Shown: positions 5,998-13,618 of the stretch, piece after piece
Layout of the letters: each line of letters begins with the position of its first letter
Numbering within the stretch: position 1 is the first letter of the stretch
Source of the DNA: REEB426 sp964551975
Lineage (GTDB): Bacteria > Actinomycetota > Actinomycetes > S36-B12
Assembly (NCBI GenBank): GCA_964551975.1
Contig: CAZKFI010000048.1
Coordinates: 1-18,214, forward strand
Length of the DNA stretch: 18,214 nt
Direction of reading: 5' to 3'
The notes under the pieces: generated by a model
Told to the model about the DNA's origin: nothing
Databases searched by the model: none
Seen by the model: the letters and a program-made list of their open reading frames with translations, nothing else
Program-made: the position numbers and the translations under genes

Positions 5998-7754
5998 TCG
6001 AATTCATTCGTATCCAAGGACTCGGCGTGATTGAAGATGCCGAGATTGAATTGGACGCCGGACTGACGGTGCGGACGGGCGAGACCGGTGCAGGTAAGAC
6101 CATGGTTCTCACCGGCCTAGGCCTGCTGGCAGGCGAACGAGCGGACCCAGCCAGCGTTCGGCATGGCTCGGGGACGGCCGAGGTCGAAGGGGTATGGGGA
6201 CTTGATCCGAACCGCTGGGAACATGCCGCCGGCGCGGTGCGGCAGCGGTTGGAAGAGGCGGGGGCAAGTGTCGATGTAGAGGATGTTGCAGCCACACAAA
6301 CCATGCGCGTGGTGGTGGCTCGCACTGTGGCTGATGCTGGACGCAGCCGTGCCATCCTTGGCGGGCGCACCGTACCGATTTCCGTGCTGCAGGAAGTGTC
6401 CGATCATTTGGTGACCGTCCATGGTCAGGCGCAGCAGCATGACCTACGACTGGGTGCACGGCAGCGTGAACTACTCGACCGGTTTGCGGGCCCCGACCAT
6501 GCGGAGCTGATGCGGCGGTATCAGGAACTCTTCCAGCAGTGGCGCGAGGCACGTGAGGCGCTGGCCGACCTGCTCGCCCGGCGAACGACGATGGAAGATG
6601 AGGCTCGCCAACTTTCCCTAGGCATTGAAGAGATCGAGGCTGTTGATCCCCAGCCAGGCGAGGACACTGAACTCGATATTGCCGCCGCCCGACTTTCACA
6701 TGCCGGTGCCCTGTTCGCTGATGCTCGGTTGGCCCGCGTCGCGCTCACTGGGGATGAAGACGAGCTTGAGCCGACGAGTGCAATGGCTTCCTTGGAACGC
6801 GCACAGAAGGCCCTGGAACGGGTGCATGCACTGGACCCCTCACTCGCGGATGTTCGGGATCGCCTTCATGAGGTGACCAGCCTGGTCGCGGATCTCTCCT
6901 ATGAGCTCTCGCGCTCTGCGCAGGATCTTGACGCCGATCCAGCCCGTCAACAGTGGGTTGAGCAGCGGCGGGCCGCCCTGCGGGGGCTGCTGCGACGTTA
7001 CGGCGCGGACATCGACGAAGTCTTGGACTGGCTGGCCCAGGCACGCGCCAAAGTCATGTTGGCAAGTCGCATCGATGACAACCTTGACGAACTGCAGCGG
7101 CGGGAGGCCGAACTGCAGACTCTGGTCGTCTCCGCTGCGGGCGCACTGACCCAGTCGCGGACTGAGGCCGCGGTGACCTTCGCCGCCGGGGTAACCGACG
7201 AACTCACTGCTCTGGCCATGCCCGACGCCCGACTTGTAGTTCAAGTCAATTCGCGCCCAGATCCGCGATCGTTCACCGCCCATGGCGCTGACGAGGTGGA
7301 GTTCCTCCTCGTCCCGCACGCTGGTGCACCAGCCAGGCCGGTGAGCAAGGGTGCCTCTGGTGGGGAGCTCTCGCGTGTGATGTTGGCGATTGAGGTTGTC
7401 CTGGCTGGTAATGATCCGGTTCCGACATTCGTATTTGATGAGGTTGATGCGGGAATCGGTGGGCGGGCTGCAGTAGAGGTCGGTCGTCGCCTGGCCAGGT
7501 TGGCCAGATCGGCTCAGGTGCTGGTGGTGACGCATCTGCCCCAGGTGGCGGCGTTCGCGGACCGCCATGTCGTTATCACCAAGGCCGCAGATGGATCGGT
7601 GACGCGTTCTAGCGTTCAGCGTGTGGCCGATGTGGATCGTGTGACGGAACTTGTCCGGATGCTCTCTGGTCTTGAGGCCACTGAGGCAGGGGCTGCCCAC
7701 GCTCGCGAACTTCTCGAGGTGGCCGCTCTCGAACGGGCTTCCTGGGGGAGCTGA
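5994..7754 (+). CDS. recN: DNA repair protein RecN
   Basis: RecN is an SMC-like ATPase that gathers broken DNA ends early in double-strand-break repair by homologous recombination. The 586-aa product is full length. It has the N-terminal Walker A GETGAGKT (29-36), a central region rich in charged residues and Leu (about 160-400) that would form a short coiled coil, the ABC signature SKGASGGELSR (451-461), Walker B TFVFDEVDAG with D482-E483, and the H-loop VVTHLPQ with H514. The ATG is part of an ATGA overlap with nadK, so translation is probably coupled. I saw no clear LexA-type box directly upstream, which would be unlikely anyway inside an operon. The 3' end is followed by a 61-bp spacer before pyrG. 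In several relatives steA/steB-type genes lie at this point; they are absent here. Confidence 0.97.
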   Translation: MIEFIRIQGLGVIEDAEIELDAGLTVRTGETGAGKTMVLTGLGLLAGERADPASVRHGSGTAEVEGVWGLDPNRWEHAAGAVRQRLEEAGASVDVEDVAATQTMRVVVARTVADAGRSRAILGGRTVPISVLQEVSDHLVTVHGQAQQHDLRLGARQRELLDRFAGPDHAELMRRYQELFQQWREAREALADLLARRTTMEDEARQLSLGIEEIEAVDPQPGEDTELDIAAARLSHAGALFADARLARVALTGDEDELEPTSAMASLERAQKALERVHALDPSLADVRDRLHEVTSLVADLSYELSRSAQDLDADPARQQWVEQRRAALRGLLRRYGADIDEVLDWLAQARAKVMLASRIDDNLDELQRREAELQTLVVSAAGALTQSRTEAAVTFAAGVTDELTALAMPDARLVVQVNSRPDPRSFTAHGADEVEFLLVPHAGAPARPVSKGASGGELSRVMLAIEVVLAGNDPVPTFVFDEVDAGIGGRAAVEVGRRLARLARSAQVLVVTHLPQVAAFADRHVVITKAADGSVTRSSVQRVADVDRVTELVRMLSGLEATEAGAAHARELLEVAALERASWGS

Positions 7755-7802
7755 TTGGGGCGGGCCCGGGTGTCCTGACCCGCTAGGAGCAGTCCGCGCT
7801 GT

Positions 7803-7808
7803 TAGGGT
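7803..7808 (+). promoter_or_regulatory. Candidate -10 element of pyrG (possible leaderless start)
   Basis: TAGGGT fits the TANNNT core of actinobacterial -10 boxes and ends seven bases before the GTG at 7816, which would place transcription at or next to the start codon. No convincing -35 box is found at 16-18 bases. The AGGG inside it could instead act as a weak ribosome binding site (eight bases from the GTG), so the two readings compete. Confidence 0.35.
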
Positions 7809-7815
7809 TCAATTC

Positions 7816-9474
7816 GTGGTTGCGGCGCCGGTCAGGCACATCTTTGTCACCGGGGGTGTCGCATCGTCACTAGGTAAAGGTCTCACCGCCTCCAGTTTGG
7901 GGAATCTCCTCACCGCGCGCGGTTTGCGGGTAACCATGCAGAAGCTTGACCCGTATCTGAATGTTGACCCAGGCACGATGAACCCGTTTCAGCACGGTGA
8001 GGTGTTCGTTACCGATGATGGCGCCGAGACAGACCTCGACATCGGTCACTATGAGCGCTTCTTAGATGTGGATCTGCACGGTTCGGCAAACGTCACCACG
8101 GGTCAGGTCTACTCCACGGTGATCGCCAAGGAGCGTCGCGGCGAGTATCTCGGCGACACGGTGCAAGTCATTCCCCATATCACCAACGAGATCAAGGCCC
8201 GGATCCGACGAATGGCCACCGGTGATGTCGACGTTGTCATCACGGAGATCGGAGGCACTGTCGGCGACATTGAGTCACTGCCGTTTTTGGAGGCGGTGCG
8301 TCAGATTCGCCATGAAGTTGGCCGCGAAAACGTCTTCTTCCTGCATGTTTCCCTGCTGCCGTACATCGGCCCATCTGGGGAATTGAAGACCAAGCCCACG
8401 CAGCACTCGGTTGCCTCCCTGCGGAGCATCGGCATTCAGCCTGATGCCATCGTGCTTCGCGCTGATCGGCCCGTTCCGGCGAGTATCAAGCGCAAGATCT
8501 CACTGATGTGCGACGTAGACGCGGAGGCTGTGGTCGCAGCGGTCGATGCGCCGAGCATCTATGACATCCCTAAGGTTTTGCACAGCGACGGCCTTGATGC
8601 CTACGCGGTTCGCAGGCTGGGCTTGCCATTCCGTGACGTTGACTGGTCGCGTTGGGACGACCTGCTACGCCGAGTTCATCAGCCGAGCAATGAGGTGACG
8701 ATCGGCCTGGTCGGTAAGTACGTGGATCTTCCCGATGCCTACCTGTCGGTGACTGAGGCGCTCCGCGCGGGTGGCTTCCACCATGACTGTCGAGTCTCTA
8801 TTCGGTGGGTCAGCAGTGATGACTGCATCAGCATGGAGGGGGCCCAGCGAGAACTTGCCGGCGTGCATGCAATCTGCGTGCCGGGAGGTTTCGGTGTGCG
8901 CGGAATCGAAGGCAAACTGGGCGCTCTGCGATACGCGCGAGAGCAGGCTATCCCGACACTGGGTCTTTGCTTAGGTCTTCAATGCATGGTCATTGAGTTC
9001 GCTCGAAATGTGGCAGGACTACAGGGTGCCAACTCGACAGAGTTCGATGAGTCGACAGCCCACCCGGTTGTTTCGACGATGGCCGATCAGCGTGAGGTCG
9101 TCAGCGGTGAACGCGACATGGGCGGCACCATGCGACTTGGGCTGTATCCGGCCAAACTGCTGGAAGGCTCCGTTGTTGCCTCTGCGTACGGAGTGCCGTA
9201 CGTGGACGAACGGCATCGCCATCGATATGAGGTGAACAACGCGTACCGCACACCGCTGGAAGAGGCGGGTCTGGTCTTCAGTGGCACCTCGCCCGATGGC
9301 AGGCTCGTCGAGTTCGTCGAGCTCTCTGCCAACATCCACCCCTACTACGTGGGGACCCAAGCCCACCCAGAGTTTCGATCCCGACCCACCCGGGCACATC
9401 CGTTATTCGCTGGCCTTGTGCGAGCAGCATTGGATCGTGCCGCGGTAACCGACCGTGCACTTGCTCGCGGATGA
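7816..9474 (+). CDS. pyrG: CTP synthase
   Basis: CTP synthase aminates UTP to CTP using ATP and glutamine-derived ammonia, the last step of pyrimidine nucleotide synthesis. The chosen GTG gives 552 aa. Just after it comes the universal HIFVTGGVASSLGKGL start of the synthase domain, so longer in-frame versions reaching back to 7651 inside recN are not needed. Visible features are the P-loop at 11-22, the NVDPGTMNPFQHGEVFV-type UTP/ATP region around 50-65, EIGGTVGDIES and SGELKTKPTQHSV. The glutamine amidotransferase (class I GATase) domain begins near 290, with nucleophile C385 in LGLCLGLQCM, and H517 and E519 in AHPEFRSRP. The N-terminal synthase and C-terminal GATase residues all appear intact. 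The gene likely has its own promoter in the 61-bp gap after recN. The stop overlaps the Nudix start as ATGA. Confidence 0.97.
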   Translation: MVAAPVRHIFVTGGVASSLGKGLTASSLGNLLTARGLRVTMQKLDPYLNVDPGTMNPFQHGEVFVTDDGAETDLDIGHYERFLDVDLHGSANVTTGQVYSTVIAKERRGEYLGDTVQVIPHITNEIKARIRRMATGDVDVVITEIGGTVGDIESLPFLEAVRQIRHEVGRENVFFLHVSLLPYIGPSGELKTKPTQHSVASLRSIGIQPDAIVLRADRPVPASIKRKISLMCDVDAEAVVAAVDAPSIYDIPKVLHSDGLDAYAVRRLGLPFRDVDWSRWDDLLRRVHQPSNEVTIGLVGKYVDLPDAYLSVTEALRAGGFHHDCRVSIRWVSSDDCISMEGAQRELAGVHAICVPGGFGVRGIEGKLGALRYAREQAIPTLGLCLGLQCMVIEFARNVAGLQGANSTEFDESTAHPVVSTMADQREVVSGERDMGGTMRLGLYPAKLLEGSVVASAYGVPYVDERHRHRYEVNNAYRTPLEEAGLVFSGTSPDGRLVEFVELSANIHPYYVGTQAHPEFRSRPTRAHPLFAGLVRAALDRAAVTDRALARG

Positions 9475-10157
9475 CCGCGGACTCGGAGGAGTGGGTAGGG
9501 GAGGTACGGGACAGCGTTGACCCACGCCAGATCCTCCGATCGACACCGGGCTTCAGCGGCCGTATCTGGTCAGTTCGACGGGATCGTGTCCAGGTAGGTG
9601 ATCAGCAGGTCGAGCGGGACATCCTGCTGCATCTTGGCGCAGTCGCGGTGGTCGCTCTCGACGAACACGATCAGGTTCTGCTGATTCGTCAGTACCGGCA
9701 TCCGGTCGGCATGAGCCTGTTCGAGACGCCGGCCGGGCTTCTTGACATCCCTGGCGAGGACCCTTGGGATACGGCGCAACGCGAGCTAGCCGAGGAGGCT
9801 GGATACCGTGCCAAGACCTGGCACGTCCTGGTTGACCTGATGAACAGCCCCGGTGGATCCAGCGAAGCAATCCGGGTGTACCTCGCACGCAACCTACAGG
9901 CTCTCCCGCAGGGCCGCGAACATACCGGTGAGGCCGAGGAGCACCACCTGCCAAAGGCTTGGGTGCCGCTGCCTGAGGCACGCGACCTGGTCCTGTCGGG
10001 TGTACTGCAGAACCCAACCACGGTGTGTGGCGTTCTGGCCGCCTGCGCACATCGTGAACTCCAATGGCGGCAATTGCGCCCACCGGATGCACCGTGGAGT
10101 TCACGAGCGGCATTACTGGAGATGGGTCGGGTGCATTTACCTGAAGGCACCACCTGA
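9471..10157 (+). CDS. Nudix hydrolase, ADP-ribose pyrophosphatase type
   Basis: The product is 228 aa. Its Nudix box spans about 89-112: G89-L-L, E96, then R104-E-L-A-E-E-A-G-Y, with the REUxEExGU core that binds the catalytic Mg2+. There are six residues between G89 and E96, one more than the textbook pattern. I recall the same spacing in the M. tuberculosis ADP-ribose pyrophosphatase Rv1700, which occupies this position after pyrG. The upstream VLLIRQYRHPVG and LFETPAG segments and the downstream MNSPGGSSEAIRVYLA are typical of the ADPRase subfamily, which hydrolyses ADP-ribose to AMP and ribose 5-phosphate and so clears a reactive metabolite. The start is ATG 9471, overlapping the pyrG stop. 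The ~40 residues after about 195 are less conserved in look. The exact substrate is inferred. Confidence 0.9.
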   Translation: MTADSEEWVGEVRDSVDPRQILRSTPGFSGRIWSVRRDRVQVGDQQVERDILLHLGAVAVVALDEHDQVLLIRQYRHPVGMSLFETPAGLLDIPGEDPWDTAQRELAEEAGYRAKTWHVLVDLMNSPGGSSEAIRVYLARNLQALPQGREHTGEAEEHHLPKAWVPLPEARDLVLSGVLQNPTTVCGVLAACAHRELQWRQLRPPDAPWSSRAALLEMGRVHLPEGTT

Positions 10158-10159
10158 CG

Positions 10160-11122
10160 GTGGAGCTACAAGACGCGATAACCAGTTACATCAATCATCT
10201 TGTTGTCGAACGGGGCCTAGCGGCCAACACCATCGCGTCATATCGAGCCGATCTGCGTCGCTACGCTCGCTGGTGCCAAGGACAGCAACTCACAGCGATG
10301 GCACAGATCACACCTACTCACGTCACGGCGTTCATTGCTTCCTTGGCCCACCCTGAACAGGATGGACCGGGTCGAGCACTCGGCGCAGTGAGTGCCACCA
10401 GGGTTACCGTGACTCTGCGCGGACTTCACCGCTTCGCTTGTGCTGAAGGCCTATCAGCGGACGATCCCACGCATGCGCTGGTCACTCCTACACTGCCTCG
10501 ACGCCTGCCGAAAGCGTTGGACTACGCGGAAGTGGAACGCATGCTTGGCGTGTATGACCATGACGATTCTCCGGTTGGTCTTCGCAACAGGGCCCTGTTG
10601 GAGTTTCTCTACGGCACCGGCGCCCGAATCTCAGAGGCGGTGGGGTTGGCAGTAGACGATTTGGACTTGGGGGATCACAGTTGTTTAGTAACCGGCAAAG
10701 GCTCAAAGCAACGTCGACTCCCTCTGGGACTACCGGCCCTTCGCACCTTGGAGGCCTACCTGGTTCGGGGTCGGCCAGAACTGGCGAGGCGTGGGAGAGG
10801 TGCGTCGCGGCTCTTCCTGAACACCCGTGGCGGACCGATGAGTCGTCAAAGTGCCTTCAGCGTGGTGCAGTCCGCCGGCATGGCGGCGCACATTCACCGT
10901 TCCATCGGGCCGCACACCCTTCGCCACAGTTACGCCACGCACCTGCTGGAGGGCGGCGCGGATATTCGCGTTGTCCAAGAGCTCCTCGGCCACGCGTCAG
11001 TGACCACGACCCAGATCTACACGCTGGTCACCGCGGAAACACTGCGCGAGGTCTACGCGGCTAGCCACCCTCGGGCGCTGATCCCGCCTAGTGCCGACAC
11101 GCGGGTAGGCTCAGCGTCGTAG
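10160..11122 (+). CDS. xerD: Tyrosine site-specific recombinase XerD
   Basis: XerD works with XerC and FtsK at dif to resolve chromosome dimers at the division septum. The 320-aa product has an N-terminal SAM-like core-binding domain (about 1-100) with SYINHLVVERGLAANTIASY, and a catalytic domain with all residues of the tyrosine recombinase site: R156 (GTGARISE), K180 (VTGKGSKQ), H252 and R255 (PHTLRHSYATHLL), H278 (LLGHASV) and nucleophile Y287 (QIYT). These sit at a constant offset of eight from E. coli XerD as I remember it. The position after the Nudix gene equals Rv1701, the mycobacterial xerD, and there is no mobile-element context, so this is the housekeeping recombinase and not a phage integrase. 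The start GTG lies two bases after the previous stop, with only a weak AAGG upstream. The TAG stop forms part of a TAGGAGG ribosome binding site. Confidence 0.94.
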   Translation: MELQDAITSYINHLVVERGLAANTIASYRADLRRYARWCQGQQLTAMAQITPTHVTAFIASLAHPEQDGPGRALGAVSATRVTVTLRGLHRFACAEGLSADDPTHALVTPTLPRRLPKALDYAEVERMLGVYDHDDSPVGLRNRALLEFLYGTGARISEAVGLAVDDLDLGDHSCLVTGKGSKQRRLPLGLPALRTLEAYLVRGRPELARRGRGASRLFLNTRGGPMSRQSAFSVVQSAGMAAHIHRSIGPHTLRHSYATHLLEGGADIRVVQELLGHASVTTTQIYTLVTAETLREVYAASHPRALIPPSADTRVGSAS

Positions 11123-11130
11123 GAGGAGCA

Positions 11131-11175
11131 TTGACGCTTCTGCATGCGCAAGCCGTTTCGTTGACACTGGGGTAG
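11131..11175 (+). CDS. Possible 14-codon leader ORF before parA
   Basis: TAGGAGG (11120-11126), which includes the xerD stop, lies four to five bases before a TTG at 11131. From there a frame of 14 codons (MTLLHAQAVSLTLG) ends in TAG at 11173-11175, and that stop is itself part of the AGGAGG ribosome binding site of parA. A good ribosome binding site with nothing else to serve, and the stop placed in the next gene's site, suggest a short translated leader or a coupling peptide. The TTG start, the short spacing and the small size keep confidence low. The two TTGAC boxes here (11131 and 11161) are an alternative reading, but neither has a clear -10 partner. Confidence 0.3.
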   Translation: MTLLHAQAVSLTLG

Positions 11176-11186
11176 GAGGCACGTCG

Positions 11187-12020
11187 ATGGATATCGATGC
11201 GATCCTCGATAGGCCCAAGCGGCCCATCCCGGAGCCAAAGCCCATTAGTCAGCGTGGTCCTGCCCGGGTCATTTCTGTGGTCAACCAGAAAGGTGGGGTT
11301 GGGAAGACGACCACTACCGTCAGTCTCGGTGCAGCCTTGGCGGAGTATGGGCGGCGGGTACTCATCGTGGACTTTGATCCACAAGGAGCCCTGTCCGTTG
11401 CCCTGGGCTTGAATCCGAACGAACTTGGTCTGACCATCTACAACCTGCTCAGCGATCCGACCTGCGACGTACACGATGTCATCCAAGGCACCGAGCAGGG
11501 CAATTTGGACCTGCTTCCCAGCAACATTGACCTAGCAGCCGCTGAGTTGCAGCTGGTGAGTGAAGTCGGACGCGAGCACGCATTGGCGCGAGCGCTAGAA
11601 CCAGTCCTGCCTGACTACGACATCATCCTGATTGACTGTCAACCTTCGCTTGGCCTGCTCACGCTAAATGCGCTATCGGCAAGCAGCGGCCTCATCGTTC
11701 CGCTCGAGTGTGAGTACTTTGCGCTGAGGGGTGTTGCGCTCCTCACGGAAACAATTGAGAAAGTCCGAGGGCGGTTGAATCCGAACCTGGAGATTATCGG
11801 CGTGGTCGCCACCATGTATGACCCGAGAACCCTGCACAGTCGTGAAGTTTTCGCCCGTGTGATTCAAGCGTTTGGGGATTTGGTTTTCCAGACGGCCATT
11901 CACCGCACCGTCAAGTTCCCGGATGCGGCTGTTGCCGGACAACCCATCGAGTTGTTCGCTCCCGGCAGCGTTGGGGCCGAGGCGTACAAGGCGTTGGCTC
12001 GCGAGGTGCTTGCGCGGTGA
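11187..12020 (+). CDS. parA: ParA/Soj-family ATPase (orphan, next to scpAB)
   Basis: The product is a 277-aa Walker-type ATPase. It has the deviant Walker A of the ParA/MinD class, KGGVGKTTT (35-43, with signature lysine K35), the VDFDPQG segment with D62 and D64, and Walker B ILIDCQPSLG with D150. A ~26-residue Pro/Arg-rich N-terminal extension precedes the fold. ParA proteins dimerise with ATP, bind DNA non-specifically and position cargo. No ParB gene follows, and the chromosomal parAB pair of Actinomycetota normally lies near the origin, so this is probably the second, orphan ParA found next to scpA in mycobacteria (Rv1708) and Streptomyces. It likely acts with condensin or in cell division; this is inference. 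A strong AGGAGG (11174-11179) sits seven bases before the ATG. The stop overlaps scpA as GTGA. Confidence 0.92.
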   Translation: MDIDAILDRPKRPIPEPKPISQRGPARVISVVNQKGGVGKTTTTVSLGAALAEYGRRVLIVDFDPQGALSVALGLNPNELGLTIYNLLSDPTCDVHDVIQGTEQGNLDLLPSNIDLAAAELQLVSEVGREHALARALEPVLPDYDIILIDCQPSLGLLTLNALSASSGLIVPLECEYFALRGVALLTETIEKVRGRLNPNLEIIGVVATMYDPRTLHSREVFARVIQAFGDLVFQTAIHRTVKFPDAAVAGQPIELFAPGSVGAEAYKALAREVLAR

Positions 12021-13009
12021 CCGCTGTTGTCGATGCTGAACTCACGCCGGATGGCGGGGAAACAACAACCAGCGGTTTCTCAGTCAAAGTTGGGGAATTT
12101 GATGGACCCTTTGACCTGCTGCTATCGCTGATTTCCAAAAGACGTCTTGAAGTCACTGAGCTAGCCCTGCACGAGGTCACTGACGAATTCCTTGCCTATA
12201 TTCATGCCCAAGGAACCAACTGGGATTTGGATGAAGCCAGCGGATTCCTTGTCGTTGCGGCAACCTTGCTCGACCTCAAAGCGGCACGGTTGCTGCCCTC
12301 TGGTGAAGTCGAAGACGAAGAGGATCTCGCCCTACTCGAGGCGCGTGACCTGCTTTTCGCGCGGTTGCTGCAGTACCGCGCATTCAAGGAAGTGGCCCAA
12401 CTCCTCTCCAAGCGCATGTTGCAGGCCAGCCGGCAGGTGCCGCGAACCGTGGGTATGGAGCCGCAATTCGCTGCGCTCTTGCCAGAGGTTCTGATCGGAT
12501 TGGGCCCCCAGCAATTCGCTGCACTCGCTGCGCGCGTTTTAGCACCGAAACCTGAGCCGCAGGTATCAATCTCGCATCTCCACCTACAACGGGTAAGCGT
12601 TCGCGAGCAGGCAGGGTTGTTAGTGGACAGGTTGCGCCGCAGCCGCACGGCCACATTTCGGGCCCTGGTTGCCGACTGTGACAACACATTGCTGGTCATC
12701 GGGCGCTTCCTTGCGCTCCTTGAGCTTTACCGCGAAGCAGTCGTGGCATTTGAGCAACTGACGCCCCTTGGTGACCTGACGATTCGATGGACGGGCCCCG
12801 ATGACGGGGAAGTCCAAGTCACCGACGAATTCGATATTCCTCGCGCCATCGACGAAGTCGACCAAGTCGACCAAGTAGACCAAGTCGACCAAGTCGACCA
12901 AGTCGACCAAGTCGACCAAGTCGACGAGTCAACCGTAGGCCAGCCAGAGTCAGCCCCGGCGACTGAATCCGTTTCTGATGGAGAGGTGAAAAGCAATGAC
13001 GGACACTGA
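12017..13009 (+). CDS. scpA: Segregation and condensation protein ScpA
   Basis: ScpA is the kleisin subunit that bridges the heads of the SMC dimer and binds ScpB, forming the bacterial condensin that compacts and separates chromosomes. The 330-aa product has the N-terminal signature FDGPFDLLLSLISKRRLEVTELAL at 33-56 (key F33, D34, G35, P36, F37, D38, L39, L40), the following DEFLAYI and ATLLDLKAARLLP helices, an acidic stretch VEDEEDLALLEARD, and a C-terminal winged-helix region ending in ELYREAVVAFEQ-LTPLGDLTIRW that contacts SMC. Beyond this, residues 281-301 are seven tandem VDQ triplets and the tail (to 330) is acidic and disordered; the usual domain ends before it. The start is GTG 12017 in a 4-bp overlap with parA. 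The 3' end overlaps scpB by 14 bp. Confidence 0.95.
   Translation: MTAVVDAELTPDGGETTTSGFSVKVGEFDGPFDLLLSLISKRRLEVTELALHEVTDEFLAYIHAQGTNWDLDEASGFLVVAATLLDLKAARLLPSGEVEDEEDLALLEARDLLFARLLQYRAFKEVAQLLSKRMLQASRQVPRTVGMEPQFAALLPEVLIGLGPQQFAALAARVLAPKPEPQVSISHLHLQRVSVREQAGLLVDRLRRSRTATFRALVADCDNTLLVIGRFLALLELYREAVVAFEQLTPLGDLTIRWTGPDDGEVQVTDEFDIPRAIDEVDQVDQVDQVDQVDQVDQVDQVDESTVGQPESAPATESVSDGEVKSNDGH
12857..12928 (+). repeat. 9-bp in-frame tandem repeat in the scpA tail (VDQ x7)
   Basis: Seven head-to-tail 9-bp units GTCGACCAA span 12857-12919, followed by a partial unit GTCGACGAG. All are identical except the third, which has GTA for GTC. Each encodes Val-Asp-Gln, giving seven VDQ triplets and a final VDE. 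The near-perfect identity at third codon positions points to recent expansion by strand slippage rather than selection on the protein alone. Every unit but one contains the palindrome GTCGAC. Confidence 0.95.
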
Positions 13010-13613
13010 CCCAGCTGCACAGCCAGCGGCAGAGGTGGAGACTGACGAGCTCGGTGCCCCAACCCTGGCTGCCGCGCTGGAGGCACTGCTGCTCATTGCG
13101 GACGAGCCCATGTCGGCCGTGACCCTTGCCCAGGCAGTGCGTCGACCTGTGGCACAGGTTGAAGAGCGCCTTGCTCAACTCATGGAGGAGTACCGAGTTC
13201 AAGGTCGGGGTTTCGACCTGCGAGAAGTTGCCGGTGGTTGGCGTTTCTATACGCGCGCTGATTGTGCTCCCTTGATCGAGCGCTGGGTGGTCGATGGTCA
13301 ACAGGCCAGGCTCACTCAGGCCTCCCTGGAAACCCTTGCCGTGATCGCTTATCGGCAGCCCATTAGTCGCGGTCGAGTCAGCGCCGTACGTGGGGTCAAC
13401 GTTGACGGAGTCATTCGCACCCTGCTGAGTCGTGGCCTCATTGAAGAGGCAGGCACGGACAAGGAGAGCGGGGCGACGCTCTACCGAACCACGGCGGTGT
13501 TCCTGGAGCGAATCGGAGTCGCCGCGCTGGACGAGTTGCCGCCCCTGGCTGAGCACCTGCCTGAACTGTCCGAACTCGATGACGTTCTGGACACCGTCGG
13601 CGTAGGTGACTGA
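12996..13613 (+). CDS. scpB: Segregation and condensation protein ScpB
   Basis: ScpB dimers bind the ScpA kleisin and regulate SMC head closure. The 205-aa product is of family length and shows the two winged-helix domains. The first covers about 20-95 (ALEALLLIADEPMSAVTLAQ, REVAGGWRFYTR). The second covers about 100-175 with the diagnostic LTQASLETLAVIAYRQPISR and VNVDGVIRTLLSRGLIEEAG, followed by a typical YRTTAVFLERIG. The last ~20 residues are acidic. The start is ATG 12996, preceded by GAGAGG (12981-12986), 14 bp inside the end of scpA. The gene order parA-scpA-scpB-rluB is shared with mycobacteria. The pseudouridine synthase starts five bases after its stop, so the four genes are probably one operon. 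Confidence 0.95.
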   Translation: MTDTDPAAQPAAEVETDELGAPTLAAALEALLLIADEPMSAVTLAQAVRRPVAQVEERLAQLMEEYRVQGRGFDLREVAGGWRFYTRADCAPLIERWVVDGQQARLTQASLETLAVIAYRQPISRGRVSAVRGVNVDGVIRTLLSRGLIEEAGTDKESGATLYRTTAVFLERIGVAALDELPPLAEHLPELSELDDVLDTVGVGD

Positions 13614-13618
13614 GGCAG

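Noticed and set aside
6840..7700. 286-aa reverse-strand frame inside recN
   Set aside because: It has no recognisable domain and lies fully inside recN, whose ATPase motifs are intact. High GC gives long shadow frames.
7651..7815. Upstream in-frame extension of pyrG reaching into recN
   Set aside because: The conserved CTP synthase start (HIFVTGG) lies only eight residues after GTG 7816. The extra 55 residues overlap recN in another frame and do not resemble the family.
10160..11122. Phage or integron integrase marking a mobile element
   Set aside because: The residues and spacing fit XerD, the neighbours are conserved housekeeping genes, and no attachment repeats or phage genes were seen. 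The tRNA at the right edge is 7 kb away.
11131..11166. Promoters from the TTGACG and TTGACA boxes before parA
   Set aside because: No -10-like hexamer was found at 16-19 bases from either box. Kept only as an alternative to the leader ORF.
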